Below, piece by piece: positions 39,101 through 47,649 of a DNA stretch of 64,000 nucleotides. Within the stretch, counting starts at the first letter, position 1; every line of letters begins with the position of its first letter. The notes below the pieces were generated by a model, which was not told the DNA's origin, did not search any database, and saw only the letters and a program-made list of their open reading frames with translations. Source of the stretch: Streptomyces collinus Tu 365 (GTDB lineage Bacteria; Actinomycetota; Actinomycetes; Streptomycetales; Streptomycetaceae); assembly GCF_000444875.1 (NCBI RefSeq), contig NC_021985.1, positions 7,646,170 to 7,710,169 on the forward strand, written 5' to 3'. Position numbers and translations under genes: made by a program.

Positions 39101-41467
39101 GTGCGTTCGACGCCTGTTGCCACCTCATTTGAGGAAGGACCCCCCGCTCTGCCCTCCGCACCACGGGCGCCGCGCCGACACCGCATCCGTCGCCGCGCCG
39201 ATATGCCACTGCTCGGTGGGGTGCGCCCGCCGATAGCCTCACTTGTCCTGCTCCTTCTGGTCGTTGCCGCACTGACCGTCATCTGCCTCGCCGGCGTCCC
39301 CACCACGGGTATCCCGCAGGCCGTACTGGACGGCGAGCAGCAGATCGCCGCGGACACCGCGCTGTCGACGCGTACCGCGATCGAGGCCGAGGCGAAATCG
39401 GTACGGCTCAAGGCACACGCCTACCCTGCGACCAGCACGACGACACCCACGGCCGCGCTCAAAGCGCTGACCCCCGTCGGCAAGGCCGCCGCCGGCCGTG
39501 TGCTCCTCGACGCGCACTCCGGCAAACTGCTGGCGTCCGGCGGCAGGACGGTGCCGCTGGCCGGCGTCGACGTCGCCAGGACGGCGTCCGGGCACGGCGA
39601 CATCCCGCCGCGGCTGGTGACGGCGAGCGGCGCCCGGGAACTCCTCTACTTCGCCAAGGTCACGCTGCCCGCGCAGCAGGACGACCCCGACCAGGACCAG
39701 TACCAGGCCCAGGGCGGCGCCGAGCGGCAGTGGCTGCTGGTGGTCTCCGAAGCACTGCCCGCCCTCGTGACGTCCGGCGACGGACGCACCGCGGAGATGC
39801 TGGACACCCACGGCACGGTGCTCGCCGGCACCGTCCACGGCGCGGCCTCGCGGACGGCCGAGGGCGGTCTGCCGGGGAAGGCGACCCGCGCGGCGCACGC
39901 GTCGGGCTCGGACACCGACGCCTCCGGGAGCCTGCTGGGCGCCGCCACCGGCAGCCGGCGCGTCGTTGCCGGCTGGGCCCAGGTGGCCTCGACGACCGGT
40001 CCGGGCGATACCGACGACCTCGGTCTGGTGGTGCTCACCTCCCGCACGGTGCCCGCCACCTCCACGGCCGTCGACTACTCGGGCTTCGCGTTCCAGGCCG
40101 CCGGGGCGCTCGTCGGGGTCGCCCTGCTGCTCTGGCTCATGCTGCACTTCTTCGTGCAGCAGCCCCTGCTGCGGCTGTTCCTGTCCGCCGGCCGGCTCGC
40201 CCGGGGCGCGACCGGCGGCCCGGAGGCCTCGATGGAGCTGTCCCGGCCGGTACCGGTGCACGGCTTCGGGGAACTGGCCCGGATCGGACGGGCCCTGGAA
40301 TCACTGCGCGGGCAACTGCTGGGCGAGAGCGGCCCGCAGGAGATCCCGGCCCGGCGCGCACCGGGCCACCGGGCGCTGGCGGTGGCCGGCGTGGTGATGG
40401 TGGCGTGCTGGGCCGTGCCGATGATCTTCCTGCTGGACCGTGCGGACACCGCGACCGCGGTACCCGCACCCGTCCTCGCCGACCAGCAGGCGCGCACCGT
40501 GCTCGCCACGCACCGCATCCAGCAGTCCCTCGACCAGTCGTACACCGAACTGAACGACGCGACCGCGGCTCTGGCGGGCGCGAGCCGGGACGTCCAGACC
40601 CAGGTGCTGAGGCAGGCCCTGGACGAGCACAAGCAGTACCGCTCGCTGTACCTGCTGGACCGCTCCGGGAGCATCACCCTGAGAGTGGGGGACACCCCGC
40701 TGCGGACCCTCGTGCACGTACCCCACGGCGGCGGGATCACCACCGTCAACACCTCGGGCCGGATCCCGGCGATCGCGGCCTACGCGCAGGTCCCCGTCGT
40801 GAAGGGCAAGGCCCCGGCGGCAGGGGTGGTGCTGTTCGGCGAGATCGACGTGAAGGCGCTCAACTCCATTCTGCCCAGGCCGAAACTGGGCACCGTATGG
40901 CTGACGGACGACCACGAGAGGGTGCTGGCGGCGAGTGAGGGCTACGAGGCCTTCGAGTCGCTGCCCAACTCGGACCTGACGCGGCTGGCCCGCGCCACCC
41001 AGGGCGCCCCGGGGACCCCGGGAACCGCGACCTCGGCGGTGCACCTCACGTCGTCCGGCCCCTCGGTCGACGCCGCCGCGCCGTTGGCCAAGAGCGGCCC
41101 GACGGCCCGCCTCGGCTGGCACCTGGTGACCGCGGAGCCCGCCGCGGCGCTCCAGATCCCCGCCGTGCAGGCCCAGCAGCGCACCATGCTCGCCGGCATC
41201 CTGGCCCTGGCCGCCGGTGCGGCCTGCCTGGGCTGGCTGCACGTCGTGGTGATCCGGCCGCTGCGCGCGGTGGCCGCCCTCGTCGAGCGGCTCGCCGGCG
41301 GAGACCGCCGCACCGTGCTGCATCCGGTCAACCACGACGAGATCGGCTCGATCACCCGCAGCCTGGAACTGGTGCGCCAGGCCCTGGCGGACCGCGACCG
41401 GGCGGCCCGGTCGGCCCCCACCGCCGGCCCCTCACGGCCGCTGCGCGAGCACACCCCCCAGCGGTAG
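39101..41467 (+). CDS. Double-cache-like membrane protein with C-terminal HAMP domain, first gene of polymer locus
   Basis: This 788-residue protein has membrane helices at about residues 44-66, 330-353, 425-445 and 690-712. Between helices 1-2 and 3-4 are two large extracytoplasmic domains of about 260 and 240 residues that look like sensor (cache-type) folds. A HAMP-like stretch (R-P-L-R-A-V-A-A-L-V-E-R-L-A-G-G-D to R-Q-A-L) follows helix 4, but no kinase or other output domain comes after it. It thus resembles a chemoreceptor or kinase without output. It is not PgsA/CapA. GTG 39101 has a weak ribosome site; a later start near 39149-39203 is possible. Its place as the first gene suggests it senses or scaffolds polymer synthesis. 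Confidence 0.75.
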   Translation: MRSTPVATSFEEGPPALPSAPRAPRRHRIRRRADMPLLGGVRPPIASLVLLLLVVAALTVICLAGVPTTGIPQAVLDGEQQIAADTALSTRTAIEAEAKSVRLKAHAYPATSTTTPTAALKALTPVGKAAAGRVLLDAHSGKLLASGGRTVPLAGVDVARTASGHGDIPPRLVTASGARELLYFAKVTLPAQQDDPDQDQYQAQGGAERQWLLVVSEALPALVTSGDGRTAEMLDTHGTVLAGTVHGAASRTAEGGLPGKATRAAHASGSDTDASGSLLGAATGSRRVVAGWAQVASTTGPGDTDDLGLVVLTSRTVPATSTAVDYSGFAFQAAGALVGVALLLWLMLHFFVQQPLLRLFLSAGRLARGATGGPEASMELSRPVPVHGFGELARIGRALESLRGQLLGESGPQEIPARRAPGHRALAVAGVVMVACWAVPMIFLLDRADTATAVPAPVLADQQARTVLATHRIQQSLDQSYTELNDATAALAGASRDVQTQVLRQALDEHKQYRSLYLLDRSGSITLRVGDTPLRTLVHVPHGGGITTVNTSGRIPAIAAYAQVPVVKGKAPAAGVVLFGEIDVKALNSILPRPKLGTVWLTDDHERVLAASEGYEAFESLPNSDLTRLARATQGAPGTPGTATSAVHLTSSGPSVDAAAPLAKSGPTARLGWHLVTAEPAAALQIPAVQAQQRTMLAGILALAAGAACLGWLHVVVIRPLRAVAALVERLAGGDRRTVLHPVNHDEIGSITRSLELVRQALADRDRAARSAPTAGPSRPLREHTPQR

Positions 41468-41483
41468 AAGGACGGAAATCGAC

Positions 41484-42941
41484 ATGCTCTTCCTCTATGT
41501 CATAGTCCTGATCTGCTGTTCCGCGCTGTGGATCGCCGGAATCCTGGAGCAGCGCAGGCACTTCGCCTCGCTGGAGCAGATACCCACGCGGGTGCTGGTC
41601 AACGGCATCCGCGGCAAGAGTTCGATCACCCGGCTGTGCGCGGGAGCGCTGCGCGGCGGCGGCCTGGTCACGGTCTCCAAGACCACCGGTACCGCGGCCC
41701 GGTTCATCCATCCGGATGCCACCGAGGAGCCGGTGTACCGGAAGTTCAACATCTCCAACATCGTCGAGCAGATCGGCATCGTCCGGCGGGCGGCCACCTA
41801 CCGGCCGGACGCGCTGGTGATCGAGTGCATGGCGGTCATGCCCGCGCTGCAGGAGATCAACCAGGAGAAGCTGATCCGCTCCACGATCGGCGTGCTGTGC
41901 AACGTCCGCGAGGACCATCTGGAGGAGATGGGACCCACGCTCGACGACGTCGCGCGCTCGCTCTCCCGGTCGATGCCGGTGGGCGGGGTGTGCGTGACGG
42001 CGGAGAAGGACCGGCTGCACATCCTCCAGGAGGAGGCCGACAAGCGGAACTGCCGGCTGATCGCGGTCGATCCCGAGACGGTGACCGACGCCGAACTGCG
42101 GGGCTTCAGCTGGTTCACGTTCAAGGAGAACGTGGCGATCGCGCTCGCCGTCGCCGAACTCCTCGGCATAGAGCGGCAGACCGCGATGCAGGGCATGTGG
42201 GACGCACCGCCCGACCCGGGCGTGCTGTCCGTGGAGCGCTACGTCACCCCCGACGGCAAGCGGCTGCGGTTCGCCAACGTCTTCGCGGCCAACGACCCCG
42301 AGTCGACGCTGATGAACGTCAAGCAGCTGGAGGACCTGGGCGCGATCCGGCGACCGCTCAGCGTGGTCATCAACTGCCGCCCCGACCGGGTGGAGCGCAA
42401 CGGCCAGATGGGCACGATCATCCCCGATCTCGCCGCCGAGACGGTGTTCCTGATCGGCCACCCGACCAAGAGCGCCCGCGACGCCATCCCGGAGAGCTTC
42501 CCCGGCAGGGTGGTGGATCTCGGCGGCGACCGCCGGGACCCCACGGAACTGACCGAGGCGATCCTCGCCGAACTCGGCCCCAGCGCCTCCCTGGTGGCGA
42601 TCGGCAACATCCACGGCCAGGGCGAACTGTTCCTGGAGTGCCTGGCCGAGCTGCCGCTGGACGAATCCGCCGACCCGCTCGACGTCGTGCCCGGCGGCGA
42701 CGGCCTGGACCAGGAGACCATGCAGTTCGCCATCCCCCGGCCGCGTGTCTCCGTGGCCCGGCCGCCCGAGCCGGAGCCGTACAGCTGGGTGGCGCCGCTT
42801 GAGACACCCACGTACTCCTTCCGTATCCCGTTGCAACGAGACCCGGACCACCGGCCCGGCGGCCAGGACTGGCCGCCCGACGACCAGAGCACAGACCCGC
42901 ACCACCCACATGACCCGCACCAGTTCTCGAGGAACCAGTGA
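41484..42941 (+). CDS. pgsB: Poly-gamma-glutamate synthase subunit PgsB/CapB
   Basis: PgsB is the ATP-dependent amide ligase that forms the gamma-linked glutamate chain at the membrane. The 485-residue product has an N-terminal hydrophobic helix (1-20), the ATP-binding loop G-I-R-G-K-S-S (41-47), and M-A-V-M-P-A-L-Q-E-I-N-Q-E (about 113-125) and N-V-R-E-D-H (about 139-144), all typical of CapB. Family members have about 395 residues; the extra 85 residues here form a Pro/His/Asp-rich C-terminal tail that is likely disordered. ATG 41484 has AAGGACGGA upstream. It ends with a 4-base overlap (GTGA) with pgsC. Confidence 0.93.
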   Translation: MLFLYVIVLICCSALWIAGILEQRRHFASLEQIPTRVLVNGIRGKSSITRLCAGALRGGGLVTVSKTTGTAARFIHPDATEEPVYRKFNISNIVEQIGIVRRAATYRPDALVIECMAVMPALQEINQEKLIRSTIGVLCNVREDHLEEMGPTLDDVARSLSRSMPVGGVCVTAEKDRLHILQEEADKRNCRLIAVDPETVTDAELRGFSWFTFKENVAIALAVAELLGIERQTAMQGMWDAPPDPGVLSVERYVTPDGKRLRFANVFAANDPESTLMNVKQLEDLGAIRRPLSVVINCRPDRVERNGQMGTIIPDLAAETVFLIGHPTKSARDAIPESFPGRVVDLGGDRRDPTELTEAILAELGPSASLVAIGNIHGQGELFLECLAELPLDESADPLDVVPGGDGLDQETMQFAIPRPRVSVARPPEPEPYSWVAPLETPTYSFRIPLQRDPDHRPGGQDWPPDDQSTDPHHPHDPHQFSRNQ

Positions 42942-43420
42942 TCCCCGCCCACCTCAACGCACAGACCGCCGCACTCGGGATCGCCCTCGGACTGGTCTTC
43001 TCCCTCGTGTGCTACCTGACCACCAACCTCTCTCCCGGAGGGATGATCACCCCGGGCTGGATCGCCCTCACGCTCGTCACCGACGTACGCATGGCCGGGC
43101 TGATGGTGGTCGTGGCGGCGGCGACGTACTTCCTGACGAAGCTGATCCAGCGCACGGTGATTCTCTACGGCAAGAGGCTGTTCGCCGCCGTCGTGCTGAG
43201 CGCGGTCCTGTTGCAGACCACCGTGATGCTCGCCCTCAGCCACGAGTTCCCGCTGCTGTACACGTCCCAGACGCTCGGCTTCATCGTCCCGGGCCTGGTC
43301 TCCTACCAGATGTCCCGCCAGCCGCTGGCGGCCACGGTCATCTCGACCACGGCGGTGACCCTCGCCACGTACGTGGTGCTGGTCTCCGGTCTTCTGATCG
43401 GCGTCCTGCCCACCGGCTGA
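42938..43420 (+). CDS. pgsC: Poly-gamma-glutamate biosynthesis protein PgsC/CapC
   Basis: This 160-residue membrane protein has four to five helices and the CapC pattern G-L-V-F-S-L-V-C-Y-L-T-T-N-L-S-P-G-G-M-I-T-P-G-W-type start, with the conserved L-S-P-G-G-x-x-x-P-G motif at about 32-41 and a late G-F-I-V-P-G-L segment. It forms the membrane core of the polyglutamate synthase with PgsB. Its GTG start lies within the pgsB stop (GTGA), so both are made together. The third classical subunit, PgsA/CapA, is not present in the window. Confidence 0.92.
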   Translation: MIPAHLNAQTAALGIALGLVFSLVCYLTTNLSPGGMITPGWIALTLVTDVRMAGLMVVVAAATYFLTKLIQRTVILYGKRLFAAVVLSAVLLQTTVMLALSHEFPLLYTSQTLGFIVPGLVSYQMSRQPLAATVISTTAVTLATYVVLVSGLLIGVLPTG

Positions 43421-43474
43421 CCCGCACCCGTCCACCACCCACCCGCTCGTCTCACACTTCCAGGAGGACCGGCC

Positions 43475-44557
43475 ATGCGCCACGAACCCGTCGGCAGGGG
43501 GAACCGCCCGACTCGCCGCGCCGTTTTCCGGACCGTCGCCGGTGTGGCGGCCGCAGGTGTGGTGGGCGGATTCGCCTGGGAACGCTTCGGGCACGGCGAC
43601 GGCGACGGGGGGGACACGGGCGCCGACGGCACCGGCTCCGGTGCGAGCGCCCGGATCAACGGGCCCCACACCTTCGAGCGGCTGTCCGGCCCCGACCGCA
43701 CCGTCGTCCGCGCCGGTGACGGCGGCACGCTCGCCACGTTCACCGACGGTGCCCGTACGGTCGTGCTCACCGGTCCGAGCCGGACCTTCGGTGAGCCGCG
43801 GACCACCGAGGCCAAGCTGACGACCGACGCCTGGGTCCGGGTGCTGCCGCACGCGTGGCAGCGGGGCATGGAGAAGTCCGCCTGGTTCACCCCCTGGTTC
43901 CGCAAGACGCTCGGGGACAGGAGCCCGGACGTCTTCGCCGTGGCGTTCCAGTACAGCAGCGCCGGCGCGCCCGACAAGCGCAACGGCGACGGTGTCCGTT
44001 ACGCGGGCACCGCGCACTTCGGACCGCGCAACGCCGCGGTCAACAACCCGCTGGACTTCGCCTACCACGACGAGCAGTCCGACTTCTACGACTACCTGGG
44101 CGTCGAGTGGACCTTCCCCGACGGCACGCGTGTGCAGCCCGAGAAGGCCCGCTACGGCGACGTCGACTGCTCCGGCTTCCAGCGTCTGGTGTGGGGCTAC
44201 CGCATGGGCATCCCCCTGCACAACACCAACACCCGGGGCACCGGACTGCCGCGCAGGGCCTTCGCCATCGCCGCCTACGGCCCCGGCCGCACGGTGATCC
44301 CCGACACCGGCAGGCAGCCCACCGATCTGGACGCCCTGCAACCCGGCGACCTGGTCTTCTTCGCCATCATCAAGGACCGGCCCGACTTCATCGACCACTG
44401 CGGCATGTACATGGGCCTCGACGACAGGGGCCGGCACCGCTTCTACTCCAGCCGCTCCGCCGCCAACGGCCCGACCATGGGCGACCTCTCGGGCCGCTCA
44501 CTGCTCGACGGCACCGACTTCTACGCCCGCGGTTTCCGGGCGGCCCGCCGCCTGTGA
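43475..44557 (+). CDS. Tat-exported NlpC/P60 peptidase of the polymer locus
   Basis: The 360-residue protein has a twin-arginine signal (R-P-T-R-R-A-V-F-R-T, arginines 14-15, then a Gly/Ala-rich hydrophobic stretch) and a C-terminal NlpC/P60 domain (about 195-355). The catalytic Cys is C232 in D-V-D-C-S-G-F-Q-R, and the His is H308 in F-I-D-H-C-G-M-Y-M-G. Its middle section (60-190) is unlike common NlpC/P60 cell-wall enzymes. In this locus it may cut gamma-glutamyl bonds of the polymer, as some P60 enzymes act on gamma-D-Glu links, or clip the wall for release. AGGAGG precedes ATG 43475. Confidence 0.88.
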   Translation: MRHEPVGRGNRPTRRAVFRTVAGVAAAGVVGGFAWERFGHGDGDGGDTGADGTGSGASARINGPHTFERLSGPDRTVVRAGDGGTLATFTDGARTVVLTGPSRTFGEPRTTEAKLTTDAWVRVLPHAWQRGMEKSAWFTPWFRKTLGDRSPDVFAVAFQYSSAGAPDKRNGDGVRYAGTAHFGPRNAAVNNPLDFAYHDEQSDFYDYLGVEWTFPDGTRVQPEKARYGDVDCSGFQRLVWGYRMGIPLHNTNTRGTGLPRRAFAIAAYGPGRTVIPDTGRQPTDLDALQPGDLVFFAIIKDRPDFIDHCGMYMGLDDRGRHRFYSSRSAANGPTMGDLSGRSLLDGTDFYARGFRAARRL

Positions 44558-44656
44558 CCGTCGTCCGCGTGCACGGCCACGTCGCGTGTGCGCACGGCCA
44601 CCGTCGCCTGTGCGCGCGGCCGCTCCACCTGAACCGCTGAACCGAGGACCACTGTC

Positions 44657-46579
44657 ATGACAGCCATCCCCGACGCCCTGTCCACCGAGCCGCGGCGCGG
44701 CCGCCGGGCGGCGAACCGGCGTGCCGACGAGCCGGAGGCCGCCCCGCGCTGGGAGCGCCCCGCGCTCGCCGCGGTGCTCGTCGTCGCCACGGTGCTGTAC
44801 TCCTGGGGCATCGGGCATGCCGCGCTCCACCCGTTCTACGGTGCGGCGATACGCTCGATGGCGGGCAGCTGGCGCGCGTTCTTCTTCGGCGGGCTCGACG
44901 CCGCGGGCTCGATCAGCATCGACAAACTGCCCGGGGCCTTCTGGCCCGACGCCGTCTCCGTCTGGCTGTTCGGCGAGCACACCTGGGCGGCCGCCCTTCC
45001 CCAGGTCGTCGAGGGCGTGCTCACCGTATGGCTGCTGCACCGTATCGTGCGCGCCTGGGCCGGCCCGTTCGCCGCGCTGACCGCGGCGCTCGTGCTCACC
45101 CTCACCCCGGTCACCGTGGCCCTCAACCGCGCCACCATCCCGGACACCACACTCACCCTGCTTCTCGTGGCGGCCGCCGGAGCGCTGCAGAAGGCGGTCC
45201 GCACCGAGCGGCTGCTGCCACTGATCACCTGCGGGATCTGGGTCGGGCTCGCCTTCCAGGCGAAGATGCTGCAGGCGTGGCTGGTGCTGCCGGTCTTCGC
45301 CGCCGTGTACCAACTCGTCGCGCCCGGAACGGCGTTGAAGCGCGCGGTGCGCGTCCTGCTGAGCGGGGCGGTCGCGCTGGCGGTCTCCTGCTCCTGGATA
45401 CTCATCGTCTGGGTGACACCGGAGGCCGACCGCCCCTACCTCGACGGGACGTCCAACAACAACCCGTTCACCCTGGTCTTCGGCTACAACGGACTGAGCC
45501 GGTTCGGCAGCGATCCCAGCGCGTTCGGCGCCGTCCCGGGCACCGCCGCCAGCCGCACCACCGGCAACACCGGCTGGGACATGCTGATCAACTCCACGGT
45601 CGGCCCGCAGGTCGCCTGGCTGCTGCCGCTCGCCGTGCTCGCCGCGGTACTCGGCGTCGCCTGGCACACCGGCCGGCCGCGCACCGACCTCACCCGCGCG
45701 GGATTCGTGCTGTGGGGCGGCTGGCTGGCCGTACACGCCGTGGTCTTCGGCATCTCCAACGGCAACCACGCCTACTACACGGCCGTCATCGCCCCGGCGC
45801 TCGCCGCCCTGGCCGGTGGCGGGCTCGCACTCTTCCGGTCGGAGTACGAGGCACGGCACGAGCCCGGCAGCGAAGCCGTCGGCCGGCGGTGGACGGCGCT
45901 GCTCGCGGCGATCGGGCTGACAGCGGTGTGGGCGCTGGTGATCGACTGGCCGACCCTCTTCGACGCCTGGCTGCTGCCGGTCGCCGTGATGCTCGCCCTG
46001 TGCGGCGTGGTGGGCCTGTGGAGCCGCGGACCGCGCACGCCCCTGCGGAAGGTGAACGCCGCCCTCGCCGCCGGGATCGCGGCCATGCTGGTCGTACCGG
46101 CCGGCTGGGCCGTCTCCAGCCTCGACCCGCTCTACGCGGGCGCCGCCACCTCGCCGATGGCCGGTCCGGTCGGCAAGTCGTACTACACGCACCACCGTCA
46201 TGCTCCGCGCAGAAGAGGGCTGAGCCAGCCCAGCACCCGCGACACCGCCCTGCTCGACTACCTCACCACGCACCGCCACGGCGAGAAGTACCTCCTGGCC
46301 ACCCAGGCCGCCTACACCGCCGAGCCCCTGCTGCGCGCCAAGTCAGAGCCCATCCTCGTCATGGGCGGGTTCACCGGCAGCACTCCGTTCCCGACCGTCC
46401 GGCAGCTCGGCGCGCTCGTCACCGCCCACGAGGTGCGCTACGCGCTGCTGACCAGCCGGCGTCCCGCCACTGCCACCACCCGCTGGGTGCGCTCCCACTG
46501 CGCCCGCATCCGCCCCACCGCATACGGCCTGCGCACTGACGGCAGCTTCACCCTCTACGACTGCGCCGCCCACAAGTGA
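44657..46579 (+). CDS. Polytopic GT39/ArnT-like glycosyltransferase
   Basis: The 640-residue product has about 11-12 membrane helices and the ArnT/PMT-like pattern: an extracytoplasmic loop after the first helix with F-F-F-G-G-L-D-A-A-G-S-I-S-I-D-K-L-P (about 75-92) and R-A-T-I-P-D-T-T-L-T (about 159-168). It should transfer a sugar from a polyprenyl-phosphate donor to an acceptor outside the membrane. A C-terminal soluble domain of about 120 residues follows (about 520-640). Its place after the polyglutamate genes suggests a glycan is added to the polymer, to its anchor or to a surface protein; this is inference. ATG 44657 has GAGGA upstream. A 15-bp terminator follows directly. Confidence 0.88.
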   Translation: MTAIPDALSTEPRRGRRAANRRADEPEAAPRWERPALAAVLVVATVLYSWGIGHAALHPFYGAAIRSMAGSWRAFFFGGLDAAGSISIDKLPGAFWPDAVSVWLFGEHTWAAALPQVVEGVLTVWLLHRIVRAWAGPFAALTAALVLTLTPVTVALNRATIPDTTLTLLLVAAAGALQKAVRTERLLPLITCGIWVGLAFQAKMLQAWLVLPVFAAVYQLVAPGTALKRAVRVLLSGAVALAVSCSWILIVWVTPEADRPYLDGTSNNNPFTLVFGYNGLSRFGSDPSAFGAVPGTAASRTTGNTGWDMLINSTVGPQVAWLLPLAVLAAVLGVAWHTGRPRTDLTRAGFVLWGGWLAVHAVVFGISNGNHAYYTAVIAPALAALAGGGLALFRSEYEARHEPGSEAVGRRWTALLAAIGLTAVWALVIDWPTLFDAWLLPVAVMLALCGVVGLWSRGPRTPLRKVNAALAAGIAAMLVVPAGWAVSSLDPLYAGAATSPMAGPVGKSYYTHHRHAPRRRGLSQPSTRDTALLDYLTTHRHGEKYLLATQAAYTAEPLLRAKSEPILVMGGFTGSTPFPTVRQLGALVTAHEVRYALLTSRRPATATTRWVRSHCARIRPTAYGLRTDGSFTLYDCAAHK

Positions 46580-46581
46580 GC

Positions 46582-46619
46582 GTCCGGAGGACAGGGTCAG
46601 TCGTCCCTGTCCTCCGGAC
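46582..46619. terminator. Bidirectional terminator between convergent genes
   Basis: GTCCGGAGGACAGGG pairs perfectly with its complement over 15 bp. It ends the polymer locus and its right arm encodes the last codons of the convergent gene at 46597-46947, whose stop lies in the loop. Confidence 0.88.
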
Positions 46620-46947
46620 CGACATCGCGGAACACACTTCTGTAGTCGCCGCTGCGGACGAGTTCGTCGACGACCTCGACCATCCCGGATATGCCCGGGT
46701 CGCGGACGATCAGACCGTCCCAGACATAGAAGTACCGGCCGTCCAGGCATTCACCGGTCCGTCTTCTCCGGTCCATGGTGCGGCGGACGTCGTCGAGGGT
46801 GTAGATCGTCCCCGACCAGCGCTCCCCGCTGTCGAAGATCACCCACATGTCGACGTCGTCGATCTCGTCGAGGGGTACTCCGTGATCGGGGACGAAGCAG
46901 ATCTCGTAGCCGTCACGCTGCACGCGGTAGAACGCCCCGTCCCACAC
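46597..46947 (-). CDS. Small acidic protein of unknown function
   Basis: This 116-residue, strongly acidic protein is soluble, with no signal peptide or helix-turn-helix. It is rich in Asp (D-D-V-D-M-W-V-I-F-D) and Tyr/Trp, and the order of strands and helices suggests a compact alpha/beta fold. I do not recognise a family. GTG 46947 is the start. The gene's 3' end lies inside the terminator of the polymer locus, so the two transcripts end together. Nothing in the neighbourhood suggests a role. Confidence 0.6.
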   Translation of the reverse strand: MWDGAFYRVQRDGYEICFVPDHGVPLDEIDDVDMWVIFDSGERWSGTIYTLDDVRRTMDRRRRTGECLDGRYFYVWDGLIVRDPGISGMVEVVDELVRSGDYRSVFRDVGPEDRDD

Positions 46948-47283
46948 CAGATCGGCTCCTCAGCCACTCAGCCATCACGTCTGCCGGGCCGGCCCGGCCC
47001 GCCTCGAATGTATCGGCTCTGGCGGCGGTGCTTCCCCGATGTGGAGGCCTCCCCGGGTACAACGTACTTCGGCAACCGCATACAGCTCGCCGTCCAGCCT
47101 GACGAGGCGGCGGTCAAGGCATGGCACCAGCGCCTATGCCCTTTTCAGCGCGTCCCCCTAGGTCACCGCCCCCGCACCCATCGGCGCCGTCACCCGAATG
47201 GAGCAACGTGACGTGCCACCCGGATGGGTGAAGATCAAACTGGCTAGTGCCCCAACCGAGGCAATCCGTGAAAGGAAAATCGA
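46948..47283. other. 336-base gap, no gene seen
   Basis: It contains only frames without ribosome sites. Its end supplies the ribosome site (GAAAGGAAAA) for the small secreted peptide gene. Confidence 0.5.
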
Positions 47284-47493
47284 ATGCACATTCGACGAAT
47301 CCTCGCCGCCGTCGCCGCCACGGCAGCCCTCGCCGGACTCGGACTCACAGGCGTCGCCACGGCCACCGCCGCCACGGCACAGGGTGCCCCGAGCGACGTC
47401 ACCCCTTCCCAGTGCAAGCAGGGTGGTGGAGTAGCGGATCTGACGGACAACATGTGCAAGGGCGGCATGCACGACGGGCAGAGGGTCGACTAG
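47284..47493 (+). CDS. Small secreted peptide with two cysteines
   Basis: The 69-residue product has a signal peptide (basic M-H-I-R-R, then A-A-V-A-A-T-A-A-L-A-G-L-G-L) cut near A-T-A at about 27-33. The short mature part has two cysteines (44 and 58), probably one disulphide, and a Gly-rich Q-G-G-G-V-A-D-L segment. It resembles small exported Streptomyces proteins of unknown role. ATG 47284 follows AAAGGAAAA at 5 bases. A good terminator follows, so it stands alone. Confidence 0.75.
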   Translation: MHIRRILAAVAATAALAGLGLTGVATATAATAQGAPSDVTPSQCKQGGGVADLTDNMCKGGMHDGQRVD

Positions 47494-47504
47494 CCCTCAC
47501 CAGG

Positions 47505-47533
47505 GCGCCCCGCGGTCACGCGCCGCGGGGCGC
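47505..47533. terminator. Terminator of the secreted-peptide gene
   Basis: GCGCCCCGCGG pairs with CCGCGGGGCGC over 11 bp, 11 bases past the stop codon. Confidence 0.75.
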
Positions 47534-47649
47534 TGCCGCCCGAGCGGACGTGAACGCGCCTCGGTGGGTCTCGGTGACGGTCACGCTGGGGGACGACCGT
47601 GTCGGAGTCGGTCACCTGGCCGTTGTGGACTCTGCGGGGCGCCGCCCGC

